Positions 48,678-57,535 of a DNA stretch of 64,000 bases are shown here, piece after piece. Source of the DNA: an uncultured Gammaproteobacteria bacterium (GTDB taxonomy: Bacteria > Pseudomonadota > Gammaproteobacteria > Pseudomonadales > Pseudohongiellaceae); contig CAJXSF010000012.1 in the NCBI GenBank assembly GCA_913061515.1, forward strand, positions 1 through 64,000, given 5' to 3'. The notes under the pieces were generated by a model. The model was not told the origin of the DNA. It searched no databases and saw only the letters and a list, made by a program, of their open reading frames with translations. The translations under genes were made by a program, and so were the position numbers. Each line of letters opens with the position of its first letter. Positions within the stretch are counted from its first letter, which is position 1.

Positions 48678-51185
48678 ATGCGCGCTATTTCGCGTTTTTA
48701 TAGCAACATGGTTTTCAATCGGCCACTGTTGGTAATCGCATTATTACTATGCGTTACCGCCTCCATGGCTTGGTATGCCCAGTACTTCAGGCTTGACGCC
48801 TCATCTGACTCGCTCCTGATGGAAGGCGATGCAGAGCTCGAATATTCCCGTAAAATTAATGAACGCTACGGGGCTAGAGATGCCGTCACCGTCGCGTATA
48901 CCCCGCAGGCCGATCTGTTTAGTCCACAAGTATTTGCTCGCATCGCTGCGATGAGAGATGAATTACTTGCATTGGAGCGAGTAGAGTCGGTCGACAGTCT
49001 GCTTAATGTGCCAATTTTTGGCGATACGCCTTTATTGGGACTATCTGAAGATTACGACACACTTTTAAGTCCAGGCATCGACTTGGAAGCCGCAAAACAA
49101 GAGCTCATGACCAGCCCTGTGTTTAGTAACGCTATCGTCAGCCCAGATGGTCAGACTGCCGCGATATTGGTGAGCTTTTACCGTGATGCTCAGTACCACA
49201 GGCTAATCAACGCTCGCGAGGACTTGCGTGCGGCGCGTGACAGTGAAGGCTTGAATCCCGTGCAGGCGCAAGAGTTAGCGCGCGTCAGTGACGAGTTTGA
49301 CGCCTATAGCACGATTACCTCAGAGCAGCGCCATGCAGATATCGCGCAAATACGGCAGATTTTGGATGCCTATCAAGACGATGCGACGATTTATCTGGGG
49401 GGCGCCCCCATGATTGCCGATGATTTGGTCACCTTCGTTCAGAATGATTTGACGACCTTCAGTGTAGGGGTGTTCGCTTTCATTGTGTTCGCGCTGGGTT
49501 TAATTTTTAGACGTTTGCGTTGGATATTCTTGCCACTGGCCTGCTGCGCTATCGCAGGCACCATCGTGGTAGGGATACTCGGTTTTATGGATTGGCGCGT
49601 CACTGTGGTTTCATCAAACTTCATGTCGTTGCTGTTGATTACTACTATCTCACTGACTGTGCACTTGATTGTGCGCTATCGTCAGCTGCGCTCGACAAGG
49701 CATTTCTCTGAGCATGGTAAGCTTTTGCGCCACGCAGTGTTGTCGATGTGGAAGCCATGCTTATTTACTGCGATGACGACGATGGTGGCATTTGCCTCGT
49801 TACTAGTAAGCGGTATCTCGCCGATTATCTCCTTCGGTTGGATAATGGTAATGGGGGTGGCGACGGCCTTGCTTGTCGTGTTTACGCTCTTCCCTGCACT
49901 AATGTCGATTTTCAAAAAAGACGATTCGACATATGAGCAACAAAGCGCATTGGCATTAACCAGTGGGCTTGCAAAAGTCACCGACCGTTTAGGAAATAAA
50001 ATTCTTTGGATTGCCGCGCTGTTAATGTTTCTCAGTGTTGTTGGGCTGACGCGCCTAAAAGTTGAAAATAGTTTTATCGATTATTTTAGTGAAGACACTG
50101 AAATCTATAAGGGCATGAGCCTATTCGATGAGAAGCTGGGTGGCACCTTGTCGATGGATGTGATCGTTGATTTGCCCGAAGAGGATCAGGCTTTCGACGA
50201 TGGCTTTGATGACGGATTTGATGATGGATTCGATGATGGCTTTGAAGAGGAGGCTAACGATGCCTATTGGTTTACCGGTGTCAAAATGGACCGGATCAAA
50301 GCCATCCATGATTACCTCGATGATAACCCGCAAACCGGAAAAGTACTTTCGTTTGGTGCCGTGATACATTTGGCGGAGATTCTAAATGGCAATGCGCCAG
50401 TGGATAGCTTTGTGTGGGCATTGCTGTATTCGCGGATTCCAGAAACCTTAAAAGAATCAGTCTTGACGCCATTTGTGTCAGTTAGCGAAAACCAGGTTAG
50501 GTTTAATGTTCGCGTAATTGAGTCAGACCCGAACCTCAATCGCAATGAGTTGATCGCTGGAATAAAGCAGGGTTTGCAGGATGAATTTGGGTACAGTGAC
50601 GAGCAAGTGCATGTGACGGGGATATTGGTCCTATACAACAATGTGCTACAGAGTTTGTATCAATCACAGATCTTAACTTTAGGTGTCGTCTTATTTGCGA
50701 TTATGGTGATGTTCCTGTTCTTGTTCCGTTCCTTGAAAATTGCCGTGCTATGTATTATTCCCAATATTTTGGCTGCCCTAGGTGTGCTGGGGATCATGGG
50801 TTGGCTGGGGATTCCGCTCGATATTATGACGATTACGATTGCTGCGATTGCTGTTGGCATCGGGGTCGATAACACAATTCACTATATGCACCGTTTCAAG
50901 CGTGAATTTCATCGGCTTGGCAACTACAAAGACACTATGTATTTCTGTCATGACAGCATTGCACGTGCAATGTATTTCACGACGATGACAGTGGTTGCTG
51001 GTTTCTCGATATTGGTGCTTTCGAATTTTATTCCAACCATAGTGTTTGGTTTGCTTACCAGTATTGCCATGATGGTTGCCCTTCTGGGTTCCCTAACATT
51101 ATTACCGCAGCTTCTGATTGCTTTCCGTCCTTTAGGGACAGAGTCGCATTCGAGCCCTGCACAAACAGTTTCAAATAGTCATTAA
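48678..51185 (+). CDS. RND/MMPL superfamily exporter-like protein
   Basis: 835 aa, two sets of TM helices, IAVGIGVDNTIHYMHRFKRE; internal DDGF repeat. Confidence 0.87.
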   Translation: MRAISRFYSNMVFNRPLLVIALLLCVTASMAWYAQYFRLDASSDSLLMEGDAELEYSRKINERYGARDAVTVAYTPQADLFSPQVFARIAAMRDELLALERVESVDSLLNVPIFGDTPLLGLSEDYDTLLSPGIDLEAAKQELMTSPVFSNAIVSPDGQTAAILVSFYRDAQYHRLINAREDLRAARDSEGLNPVQAQELARVSDEFDAYSTITSEQRHADIAQIRQILDAYQDDATIYLGGAPMIADDLVTFVQNDLTTFSVGVFAFIVFALGLIFRRLRWIFLPLACCAIAGTIVVGILGFMDWRVTVVSSNFMSLLLITTISLTVHLIVRYRQLRSTRHFSEHGKLLRHAVLSMWKPCLFTAMTTMVAFASLLVSGISPIISFGWIMVMGVATALLVVFTLFPALMSIFKKDDSTYEQQSALALTSGLAKVTDRLGNKILWIAALLMFLSVVGLTRLKVENSFIDYFSEDTEIYKGMSLFDEKLGGTLSMDVIVDLPEEDQAFDDGFDDGFDDGFDDGFEEEANDAYWFTGVKMDRIKAIHDYLDDNPQTGKVLSFGAVIHLAEILNGNAPVDSFVWALLYSRIPETLKESVLTPFVSVSENQVRFNVRVIESDPNLNRNELIAGIKQGLQDEFGYSDEQVHVTGILVLYNNVLQSLYQSQILTLGVVLFAIMVMFLFLFRSLKIAVLCIIPNILAALGVLGIMGWLGIPLDIMTITIAAIAVGIGVDNTIHYMHRFKREFHRLGNYKDTMYFCHDSIARAMYFTTMTVVAGFSILVLSNFIPTIVFGLLTSIAMMVALLGSLTLLPQLLIAFRPLGTESHSSPAQTVSNSH
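50193..50240 (+). repeat. In-frame 12-bp tandem repeat (4 units) encoding (FDDG)4
   Basis: TTCGACGATGGC TTTGATGACGGA TTTGATGATGGA TTCGATGATGGC. Confidence 0.95.
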
Positions 51186-51220
51186 AAAACTGCAGTTGAG
51201 GCAGTTAAACCATTCGGAGA

Positions 51221-51814
51221 TTGAACATGCAAAATGAGAATCCAGAACAAGCCAAAAGCGAAGCGAGCAATGGCCGTTTTATGGACGAGAAACTCTTTAA
51301 ATCACGCTCTATTACTATTTTTGGCGATATCAATGAGCGTATCGCTCGGTCTGTGACTGAGCGCCTTTTAGCATTAGCCGCTGATGGTGATGAGCCGATA
51401 ACGATTTACATTAGCTCTCCTGGTGGTCACGTTGAATCGGGCGATGTTGTTTACGACATGATTAAATTTATTAAGCCAGAGGTGCGCGTGGTTGGCACAG
51501 GTTGGGTTGCCAGCGCCGCCACAACGATCTATTTGGCTGCAAAGAAAGAGAATCGTTATAGCTTGGCAAACACGCGGTTTTTGGTACACCAACCTTCGGG
51601 CGGTTCACGAGGTCGCGCTTCTGATATTAAGATTCAAGCTGAGCAAATCATCAAGATGCGTGAGCGCATCAATAAGTTGATCGCTTTGGAGACGGGCCAG
51701 CCGTTAGAGCGAGTGGCCAAAGATACCGATCGAGATCATTGGATGACTGTTGATGAAGCAATCGAATATGGCATTGTCGGCAAGCAAATTAGTTCGATGT
51801 CCGAGCTAAAATAA
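51221..51814 (+). CDS. clpP: ClpP-like serine protease subunit (ClpP2-type)
   Basis: SPGGHVESGDVVYD, TGWVASAATTIYLAA (Ser), FLVHQPSGG (His), KDTDRDHWMTVDEAIEYGIVG. Confidence 0.87.
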   Translation: MNMQNENPEQAKSEASNGRFMDEKLFKSRSITIFGDINERIARSVTERLLALAADGDEPITIYISSPGGHVESGDVVYDMIKFIKPEVRVVGTGWVASAATTIYLAAKKENRYSLANTRFLVHQPSGGSRGRASDIKIQAEQIIKMRERINKLIALETGQPLERVAKDTDRDHWMTVDEAIEYGIVGKQISSMSELK

Positions 51815-51822
51815 ACGAGGTC

Positions 51823-51854
51823 TGCGGGAAGCCATATCGTACTGGCTTTCCGCA
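51823..51854. terminator. Terminator-like hairpin between convergent genes
   Basis: TGCGGGAAGCCA-N8-TGGCTTTCCGCA, little U-tract. Confidence 0.45.
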
Positions 51855-51864
51855 TCATGCCCAG

Positions 51865-52257
51865 TCAGTTTTCGATCTTCGTAAATATCGCTTGTTGGTT
51901 TTGCACGAGTGCGCAAACGAAGTGGTAGTCCGGTTGGCAGCGAGTTGAGCGCGCAACCGCTGTGCCTGCATCGCTCAGTTGCACCATAATGGTCGCTAGC
52001 ACGCCTTGGTATTCAACATTAAACGAGGCGTTTTCCCCTTGCACTCTGCCTGGGCTATTGCGCCAAATAAACCCTAGGGTCTCTACTGGCTCGATCTGAA
52101 GAAACTCGTCGCGCATTGCCACACGCAAGGTGAATAGTGACCCCTGTGCCTGCCAAACTCCCTCCCAGCGCTCATCGGCGTAGGTGCTCGTGCTCATGCA
52201 AGCTGTGGCCGCAATTACGCAAAGAGCTGCACGATAAGCCTTCATAAAGATTTTCAC
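51865..52257 (-). CDS. Hypothetical secreted protein
   Basis: 130 aa with signal peptide (ATACMSTSTYADERWEGVWQAQGS). Confidence 0.6.
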   Translation of the reverse strand: MKIFMKAYRAALCVIAATACMSTSTYADERWEGVWQAQGSLFTLRVAMRDEFLQIEPVETLGFIWRNSPGRVQGENASFNVEYQGVLATIMVQLSDAGTAVARSTRCQPDYHFVCALVQNQQAIFTKIEN

Positions 52258-52285
52258 AATGCTTCACTCCCGAACTTAAAGCCCG

Positions 52286-52852
52286 TCAAAGAATAGTGCT
52301 AAGCGCAAAACCGAATAATTGACCATGAAACAATAAAAGCAAGGTATACGCAATCATTCCGAAAACAATGGCCGCGGCATCCCAGACTAGTGAGGGAGTG
52401 GCTCGCACAGTCTCTTTATTGCCAAGACTTTCAAGATAAAAGAACTTCCATAGTGCCCATAGACCAATCCCGGCAAATAGCAAGACAGAGGCTAAATCGC
52501 CGTTTGACATGAGATGGGCGCCGCCCCATACAAATACCCCTACGAGCATAGGGTGCACCATGAGCACGCGCGTGTATGAGAGCGGTAGATTGCCTGCGAC
52601 AACGAGTATGCAAGAAGAGATCATCAGCAGGTGAGTAATAGAGCGCAAATTAAATGGCGGTACCCACAACTGAACAAAGCTCGCTTGGCCCTTGCCAATG
52701 GCGAGCAAGGCGATGCTAATGACAAGCGCAATGGCTAACCCAGATTTATACAAGGTGGAGCCGTATCGAGCTTGCAATCGCGCACGCAGGCCGAGTTCTC
52801 TAAAGCTATGTAGGGCGATAAAAAGGACTAAGCCGAAAAGTAGAATTAGCAA
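52286..52852 (-). CDS. NnrU-like membrane protein
   Basis: Multi-TM; LHSFRELGLRARLQARYG, VHPMLVGVFVWGGAHLMSNGDLASVLLF. Confidence 0.8.
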   Translation of the reverse strand: MLILLFGLVLFIALHSFRELGLRARLQARYGSTLYKSGLAIALVISIALLAIGKGQASFVQLWVPPFNLRSITHLLMISSCILVVAGNLPLSYTRVLMVHPMLVGVFVWGGAHLMSNGDLASVLLFAGIGLWALWKFFYLESLGNKETVRATPSLVWDAAAIVFGMIAYTLLLLFHGQLFGFALSTIL

Positions 52853-52925
52853 TGTGTTTATCCAGATGCCAAACTTGGCTTTGTTTCTAGCGACTCAGAA
52901 CAATACCCTGCCCTTACTCGAAAGT

Positions 52926-52964
52926 AAAAAAAACCGGAGAATCCGCGTGTAAGCGGTCTCCGGT
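52926..52964 (-). terminator. Strong leftward Rho-independent terminator between oxyR and the NnrU-like gene
   Basis: ACCGGAGA-..-CCGC-..-GCGG-TCTCCGGT with an 8-A run at 52926-52933 (U8 on minus strand). Confidence 0.8.
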
Positions 52965-53040
52965 AAGGGCCTGTTGAATTAGAGTTCCTTGCGTCAACTG
53001 GATTGAAAGCAAGTATAAGGGGCTTGGGTAAATACATAAA

Positions 53041-53077
53041 ATGAATTAAAACTATTGCAGTGATATTTATAATGGAT
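53041..53077. promoter_or_regulatory. Possible OxyR-binding site upstream of oxyR
   Basis: ATGA-N7-CTAT-N7-ATAT-N7-GGAT, 11/16 match by eye to ATAG-N7-CTAT-N7-ATAG-N7-CTAT. Confidence 0.4.
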
Positions 53078-53142
53078 TAGCCTCTTGTTTAAGAAACACA
53101 CTTAATAAATACGTCAATACACCCGTTTACCGGGGGAGAGGC

Positions 53143-54048
53143 ATGAACCATTTACCCACGACTAAGCAACTTCGCTACTTTGTGGCGCTCGACCAAATTG
53201 GACATTTCGGCAAGGCGGCGGACGCTTGCTTTGTTTCACAACCCGCCTTCAGTGTTGCGATTCGAGAGTTAGAGAACACGCTGAACATCCAGCTTGTGGA
53301 TAGAACCAATAAGAATGTGACGGTGACTAGCCTAGGCCGCGACATTGCCACGCAGGCGCGCCAGGTGTTACGAGATCTAGAAGAGCTAGTCGATATCGCA
53401 CAAGGCAACCAAAAACCCCTCACTGGGCAATTAAAGCTCGGAGTGATCCCAACGATCGCGCCTTTCTTATTGCCACGCTTGCTGCCGGCTTTGCGCAAGT
53501 CCTATCCGGATTTAAAACTGTATTTGAAAGAAGACCTCACCGATCGTGTGTACTCTAGTTTGATGGATGGCGAGCTAGACCTTATTTTGATCGCCCTGCC
53601 CTATGAGCTGCGCAATGTCACCGAGATGCAATTGTTTAAAGATCATTTTTATTTAGCGCATCAAGCTAAGAGTACGCTGGTAGACCCCTTGCATCACCAA
53701 GTCAGTGAGTTGCCCGAAGATAGCATCTTACTGCTAGAAGATGGGCACTGTATGCGTGATCATGCACTATCGGCATGCAGTATTAAAAATGCTAACAAAG
53801 TCAGTAAAATTACTGCGACTAGTCTTTTGACATTGGTTCAGATGGTGGATGCTGATTTAGGGGTAACGTATTTGCCAGAGATGGCAATTGGTTCGTCGTT
53901 ATTACGCAACACCCGCATTAAAACGACGGCGCTCGAAAACGATAGTTTTCGCGATATTGGCCTTGTGTGGCGCAAAGCAAGCACACGTAGCGAAGAGTTT
54001 GAGCTGCTAGGGCGTTTTATCAAGGATAACTATCAGGCAAGCAAATAG
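53143..54048 (+). CDS. oxyR: Hydrogen peroxide-inducible transcriptional activator OxyR
   Basis: LysR HTH; redox Cys pair in LLLEDGHCMRDHALSAC. Confidence 0.93.
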   Translation: MNHLPTTKQLRYFVALDQIGHFGKAADACFVSQPAFSVAIRELENTLNIQLVDRTNKNVTVTSLGRDIATQARQVLRDLEELVDIAQGNQKPLTGQLKLGVIPTIAPFLLPRLLPALRKSYPDLKLYLKEDLTDRVYSSLMDGELDLILIALPYELRNVTEMQLFKDHFYLAHQAKSTLVDPLHHQVSELPEDSILLLEDGHCMRDHALSACSIKNANKVSKITATSLLTLVQMVDADLGVTYLPEMAIGSSLLRNTRIKTTALENDSFRDIGLVWRKASTRSEEFELLGRFIKDNYQASK

Positions 54049-54244
54049 GTACTGACTCGTGAGTTAGGCTTTGTTAGAAACGAAAGTTTATACGCCTGCT
54101 ACGGTCTCCTAATGCATGTTTAACACTCAATTTAATGTCAGTCTTTTTGGCTGGTCTATGGAGACACGCTCTATTGCTTCGTCGGTAGAGGGTTTAGTTC
54201 AGCGGTATACAATGCCGCTTTTATAATTATAAGGAGAAAGAAGT

Positions 54245-55276
54245 ATGGGAGATGCAAGAGCCTTTTATCGGCAACAAGCGCGCCGCGCGATGATGTTTTG
54301 GCTGGTGCTAGCCGTGATGTTAACAAGCTCATTGACGCAGGCTCAGGAACGCCGACAAGCCCCTGACCACCTGCAGGCCACTAGTATCAACTTGGAAGAC
54401 GTGCCCTACCCTTATCCAGTGAGTCATATTGATTTCAATTTATATGACCAACCAGTGCGTATGGTCTATATGGATGTGGCGCCTACCGCGAGAGCGAATG
54501 GACAAACCGTACTTCTATTACACGGTATGAATTGGTATTCGGAATATTGGGGCGAAACTATTCGCCGTTTAGGCGAAGAAGGTTACCGCGTTATCGCGCC
54601 AGACCAGATTGGCTTTGGGCGTTCATCAAAACCAATAATTCCGTATAGCTTGCATGATCACGTTACGAATACAAAAGCAGTTCTCGATGCCGTTGGCGTT
54701 GAGAAAGCCATCGTACTTGGGCATTCAATGGGCGGGGCAATCGCCACCCGTTTTGCCTTCTCGTTTCCTGCGATTACCTCGCACCTGGTCTTGGTTAACC
54801 CAATTGCTTTGATCGATGGGCGTTTGTCTCGTAGTTGGTCGCGTTTCCAAGCGTACGCGCCTGAAAACGACCGTCGCGATTACGAAGCCGTTCGTCAAAA
54901 TATTGAACGGTATTTCTACACTTGGGATGATGCCTATGAGCGTTATATCGATATTAATTACGGCTGGACCTTAAGTGCGGAATGGCCACGTTTGGCAACG
55001 GTGCGAGCGCTTAATTCTCAATGGTTGTACCAAGACCCAACGGTGTATGATCGTCCGCATATTAAGGCTAAAACCTTGTTCTTGTCGGGCGAACATGACG
55101 GGCCTAATTTCCCTGCATGGGCTGCACAAACAGTTGAAGATATCCCCAATGCACAGCTGCACCTGATTGAAGAGGCGGGGCATATTCCGTTCTTCGAAAA
55201 GCCTGAGGTGTTCTATCCAGCGTTGTTAGAGTTTATTAAATCAGAGCCCCTGCCGATGCCTGCTACGAATCGCTAA
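54245..55276 (+). CDS. Alpha/beta hydrolase, exported
   Basis: Signal peptide, LLLHGMNWYSEYWGETIRRLGEEGYRVIAPDQIGFGRS, GHSMGGAIATRFAF, EEAGHIPFFEKPE. Confidence 0.92.
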   Translation: MGDARAFYRQQARRAMMFWLVLAVMLTSSLTQAQERRQAPDHLQATSINLEDVPYPYPVSHIDFNLYDQPVRMVYMDVAPTARANGQTVLLLHGMNWYSEYWGETIRRLGEEGYRVIAPDQIGFGRSSKPIIPYSLHDHVTNTKAVLDAVGVEKAIVLGHSMGGAIATRFAFSFPAITSHLVLVNPIALIDGRLSRSWSRFQAYAPENDRRDYEAVRQNIERYFYTWDDAYERYIDINYGWTLSAEWPRLATVRALNSQWLYQDPTVYDRPHIKAKTLFLSGEHDGPNFPAWAAQTVEDIPNAQLHLIEEAGHIPFFEKPEVFYPALLEFIKSEPLPMPATNR

Positions 55277-55296
55277 GCGATAGTAGTCGTAAACCA

Positions 55297-55329
55297 ATGC
55301 GATGCCTCTAACGAGGCATCGCATTTTTT
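55297..55329 (+). terminator. Rho-independent terminator
   Basis: AATGCGATGCCTC-TA-ACGAGGCATCGCATTTTTTTT. Confidence 0.88.
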
Positions 55330-55511
55330 TTGCCCTGTATTTCTTATATGTCATTTTGAGACTCACGGAAAATTAAAAACTGCTATCGAAAGATGGAATT
55401 GCGTTGAGCTCGTCGCACAATCCATACTCAAGAGAAAACGATTCCATTACCATGAGTAGGCGTGATATCGGCACCATTGCCGAATCAATATTTATGCGAA
55501 AGGGTTGGAAT

Positions 55512-57482
55512 ATGACATCAATTTATAAACTGCTCATTGCGAAAACCTTTCTTGTCGCTTTTTTAGCGGCAGGGTTAAGTGCGCCAGCTAGCGCACAGGA
55601 TGCTAAAGATTTCACTTTGCTGGATGAGCAGGGTAAGGCTGTGCAATTGCACTACAACCGCCTTGCCGATGCGATAGTGTTGCTAACACACAGGACCGGC
55701 TCTGAGTTAGTGGCACAATCTGCTAGCCAGATTGAGCGACTACGAGAGCAATACGCTGAGCGCGTGATCCCTTTTTATATGATTAACTCTCAAAGCACCG
55801 TAGATAGAAGCGCTTTGTTAGAAGACAAAAGCCGGCTCGCTTATTCCGCTGCGATCCTTCAAGACGATGCGCAACTTGTCGCTCGTACTTATGAATTCCG
55901 TGTCGCTGGGGAAGTTCTGCTTATCGACCCAGCGACTTGGGAAGTGTTCTATCGCGGGCCTGTCTCCGAACCTACGTTGGCAGATCAGGGGGAGTATCTG
56001 GCTCAGGCGTTGGTCGCACTGCTAGAAGAGGATGCCAGTGGAAATATCGCTAGCGTTCTGCCCATGCCCGAGCGTTACGAGCAGGAGCGTTATACGCTAT
56101 TGCCCACGCAAGATCAGATCTCATACATTGATGAGATCGTTCCAATATTGCAGGAGAAGTGTGTCAGTTGTCATAGGCCCGAAGGGATAGGCCCTTGGGC
56201 GATGACGAGTCATGCCATGGTACAAGGGTTTTCGCCAATGATTCGCGAAGTGGTGCTAACCAAGCGCATGCCACCGTGGCATGCTGACCCGAAAATTAAT
56301 GCCTTCAAACATGATATGAGTTTGAGCAACGAACAGGCACAAACACTTGTCGCGTGGATCGATGGCGGTGCGCGTAACAGCGCAGAGACGGACCCGTTAC
56401 AAAGTGTGGCGCAGCGCGAGACAGACTGGGAACTTGGTACGCCCGACTTGGTGCTAGACTTGCCAGCTTTTACGGTGCCAGCGACCGGTACGCTTGACTA
56501 TCAAATTCTAACCGTCGACAACCCTTTGGATCGTGATATTTGGGTGCGCGCAGTGCAGATTGTTCCAAGTGATCGACAAGTTTTACATCATGCTATCGCA
56601 ACCTTTGGGCCGAAAGATTTTGACTCGGGTGTCGATCTTGGCAGCCCCATTGGCGAGGCGCTGTTTCAATCTCAGCTGATGACCTTTGTGCCAGGCAATG
56701 AGCTTTATGAATATCCGCAAGGTACGGGCGTGCTTGTGCCTGCCGGCAGCACCTTTTTTAGCCAAATGCATTACACAACATATGGCCGAGAAACGACTGA
56801 CCAAACCAAGATAGGTTTGTATTTTTCCGAAGTTGAGCCCGAGTTTACTTTACAGCATTATGCAATGTTAAACGCAGATCTGCGCATCCCGCCGGGAGAG
56901 CCAAACTACGAGGCAGGCGCGTATTATGAGTTTCAAAAAGACGCTGTGATCTATGCGTTATTCCCACATGCCCATTACCGTGGAAGAAGTTCTAACTTTG
57001 TGTTGCTGACACCAGATGGGCAGCAGGAAACGCTGTTGTCGGTGCCCAATTATGACTTTAACTGGCAGCGCTATTTTCAATTAGACCAACCAAAAACTGT
57101 TCCTGCGGGAAGTCGTCTGATTCACCACACTATCTATGATAATTCTGCCCAAAATATAAGCAATCCTGATGCGACTAAGCTCGTGCGTTTCGGTGAACAA
57201 ACATGGGAAGAGATGTTATATGGAGGCGTGTCATTTCGATTCCTGAATAAAGAGGATGATATTCGTGAAATCGACACAACGACATACGTGACAGGGATCA
57301 CCATGGGTTATATGGATTTAAACATGGATGGCAAGGTGGTGCTTGATGAAATGCCTGAGAGGGCCCGTCAAGGCTTGGCAATGGCATTTGTCCTGCTAGA
57401 CAAAGATAAGTCGGGTGGGCTTGAGTTTGAAGAGTTTGGGCAATTAATGAGTCAGATGACGCGCAGAGAACAAGCGCAATAG
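55512..57482 (+). CDS. Multidomain redoxin-like / cytochrome c-type / copper type II monooxygenase-like / EF-hand protein
   Basis: N-terminal redoxin fold lacking active-site Cys, CVSCHRPEGIGPWAM, LHHAIATFG / MHYTTYG / FPHAHYRGRS / EEML, EF-hands DLNMDGKVVLDE and DKDKSGGLEFEE. Start chosen at MTSIYKLL. Confidence 0.8.
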   Translation: MTSIYKLLIAKTFLVAFLAAGLSAPASAQDAKDFTLLDEQGKAVQLHYNRLADAIVLLTHRTGSELVAQSASQIERLREQYAERVIPFYMINSQSTVDRSALLEDKSRLAYSAAILQDDAQLVARTYEFRVAGEVLLIDPATWEVFYRGPVSEPTLADQGEYLAQALVALLEEDASGNIASVLPMPERYEQERYTLLPTQDQISYIDEIVPILQEKCVSCHRPEGIGPWAMTSHAMVQGFSPMIREVVLTKRMPPWHADPKINAFKHDMSLSNEQAQTLVAWIDGGARNSAETDPLQSVAQRETDWELGTPDLVLDLPAFTVPATGTLDYQILTVDNPLDRDIWVRAVQIVPSDRQVLHHAIATFGPKDFDSGVDLGSPIGEALFQSQLMTFVPGNELYEYPQGTGVLVPAGSTFFSQMHYTTYGRETTDQTKIGLYFSEVEPEFTLQHYAMLNADLRIPPGEPNYEAGAYYEFQKDAVIYALFPHAHYRGRSSNFVLLTPDGQQETLLSVPNYDFNWQRYFQLDQPKTVPAGSRLIHHTIYDNSAQNISNPDATKLVRFGEQTWEEMLYGGVSFRFLNKEDDIREIDTTTYVTGITMGYMDLNMDGKVVLDEMPERARQGLAMAFVLLDKDKSGGLEFEEFGQLMSQMTRREQAQ

Positions 57483-57490
57483 TAAAGAAG

Positions 57491-57525
57491 TCGAGAGTTT
57501 GCGTTATTGGCGCAAACTCTCGACT
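57491..57525. repeat. Perfect 14-bp inverted repeat between convergent genes
   Basis: GTCGAGAGTTTGCG-TTATTGG-CGCAAACTCTCGAC. Confidence 0.9.
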
Positions 57526-57535
57526 ATTGCATTGG

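Noticed and set aside
50193-50240. Tandem repeat as a CRISPR or phase-variation tract
   Set aside because: Units are 12 bp, in frame, without spacers; a change in copy number would not shift the frame. Treated as a protein repeat.
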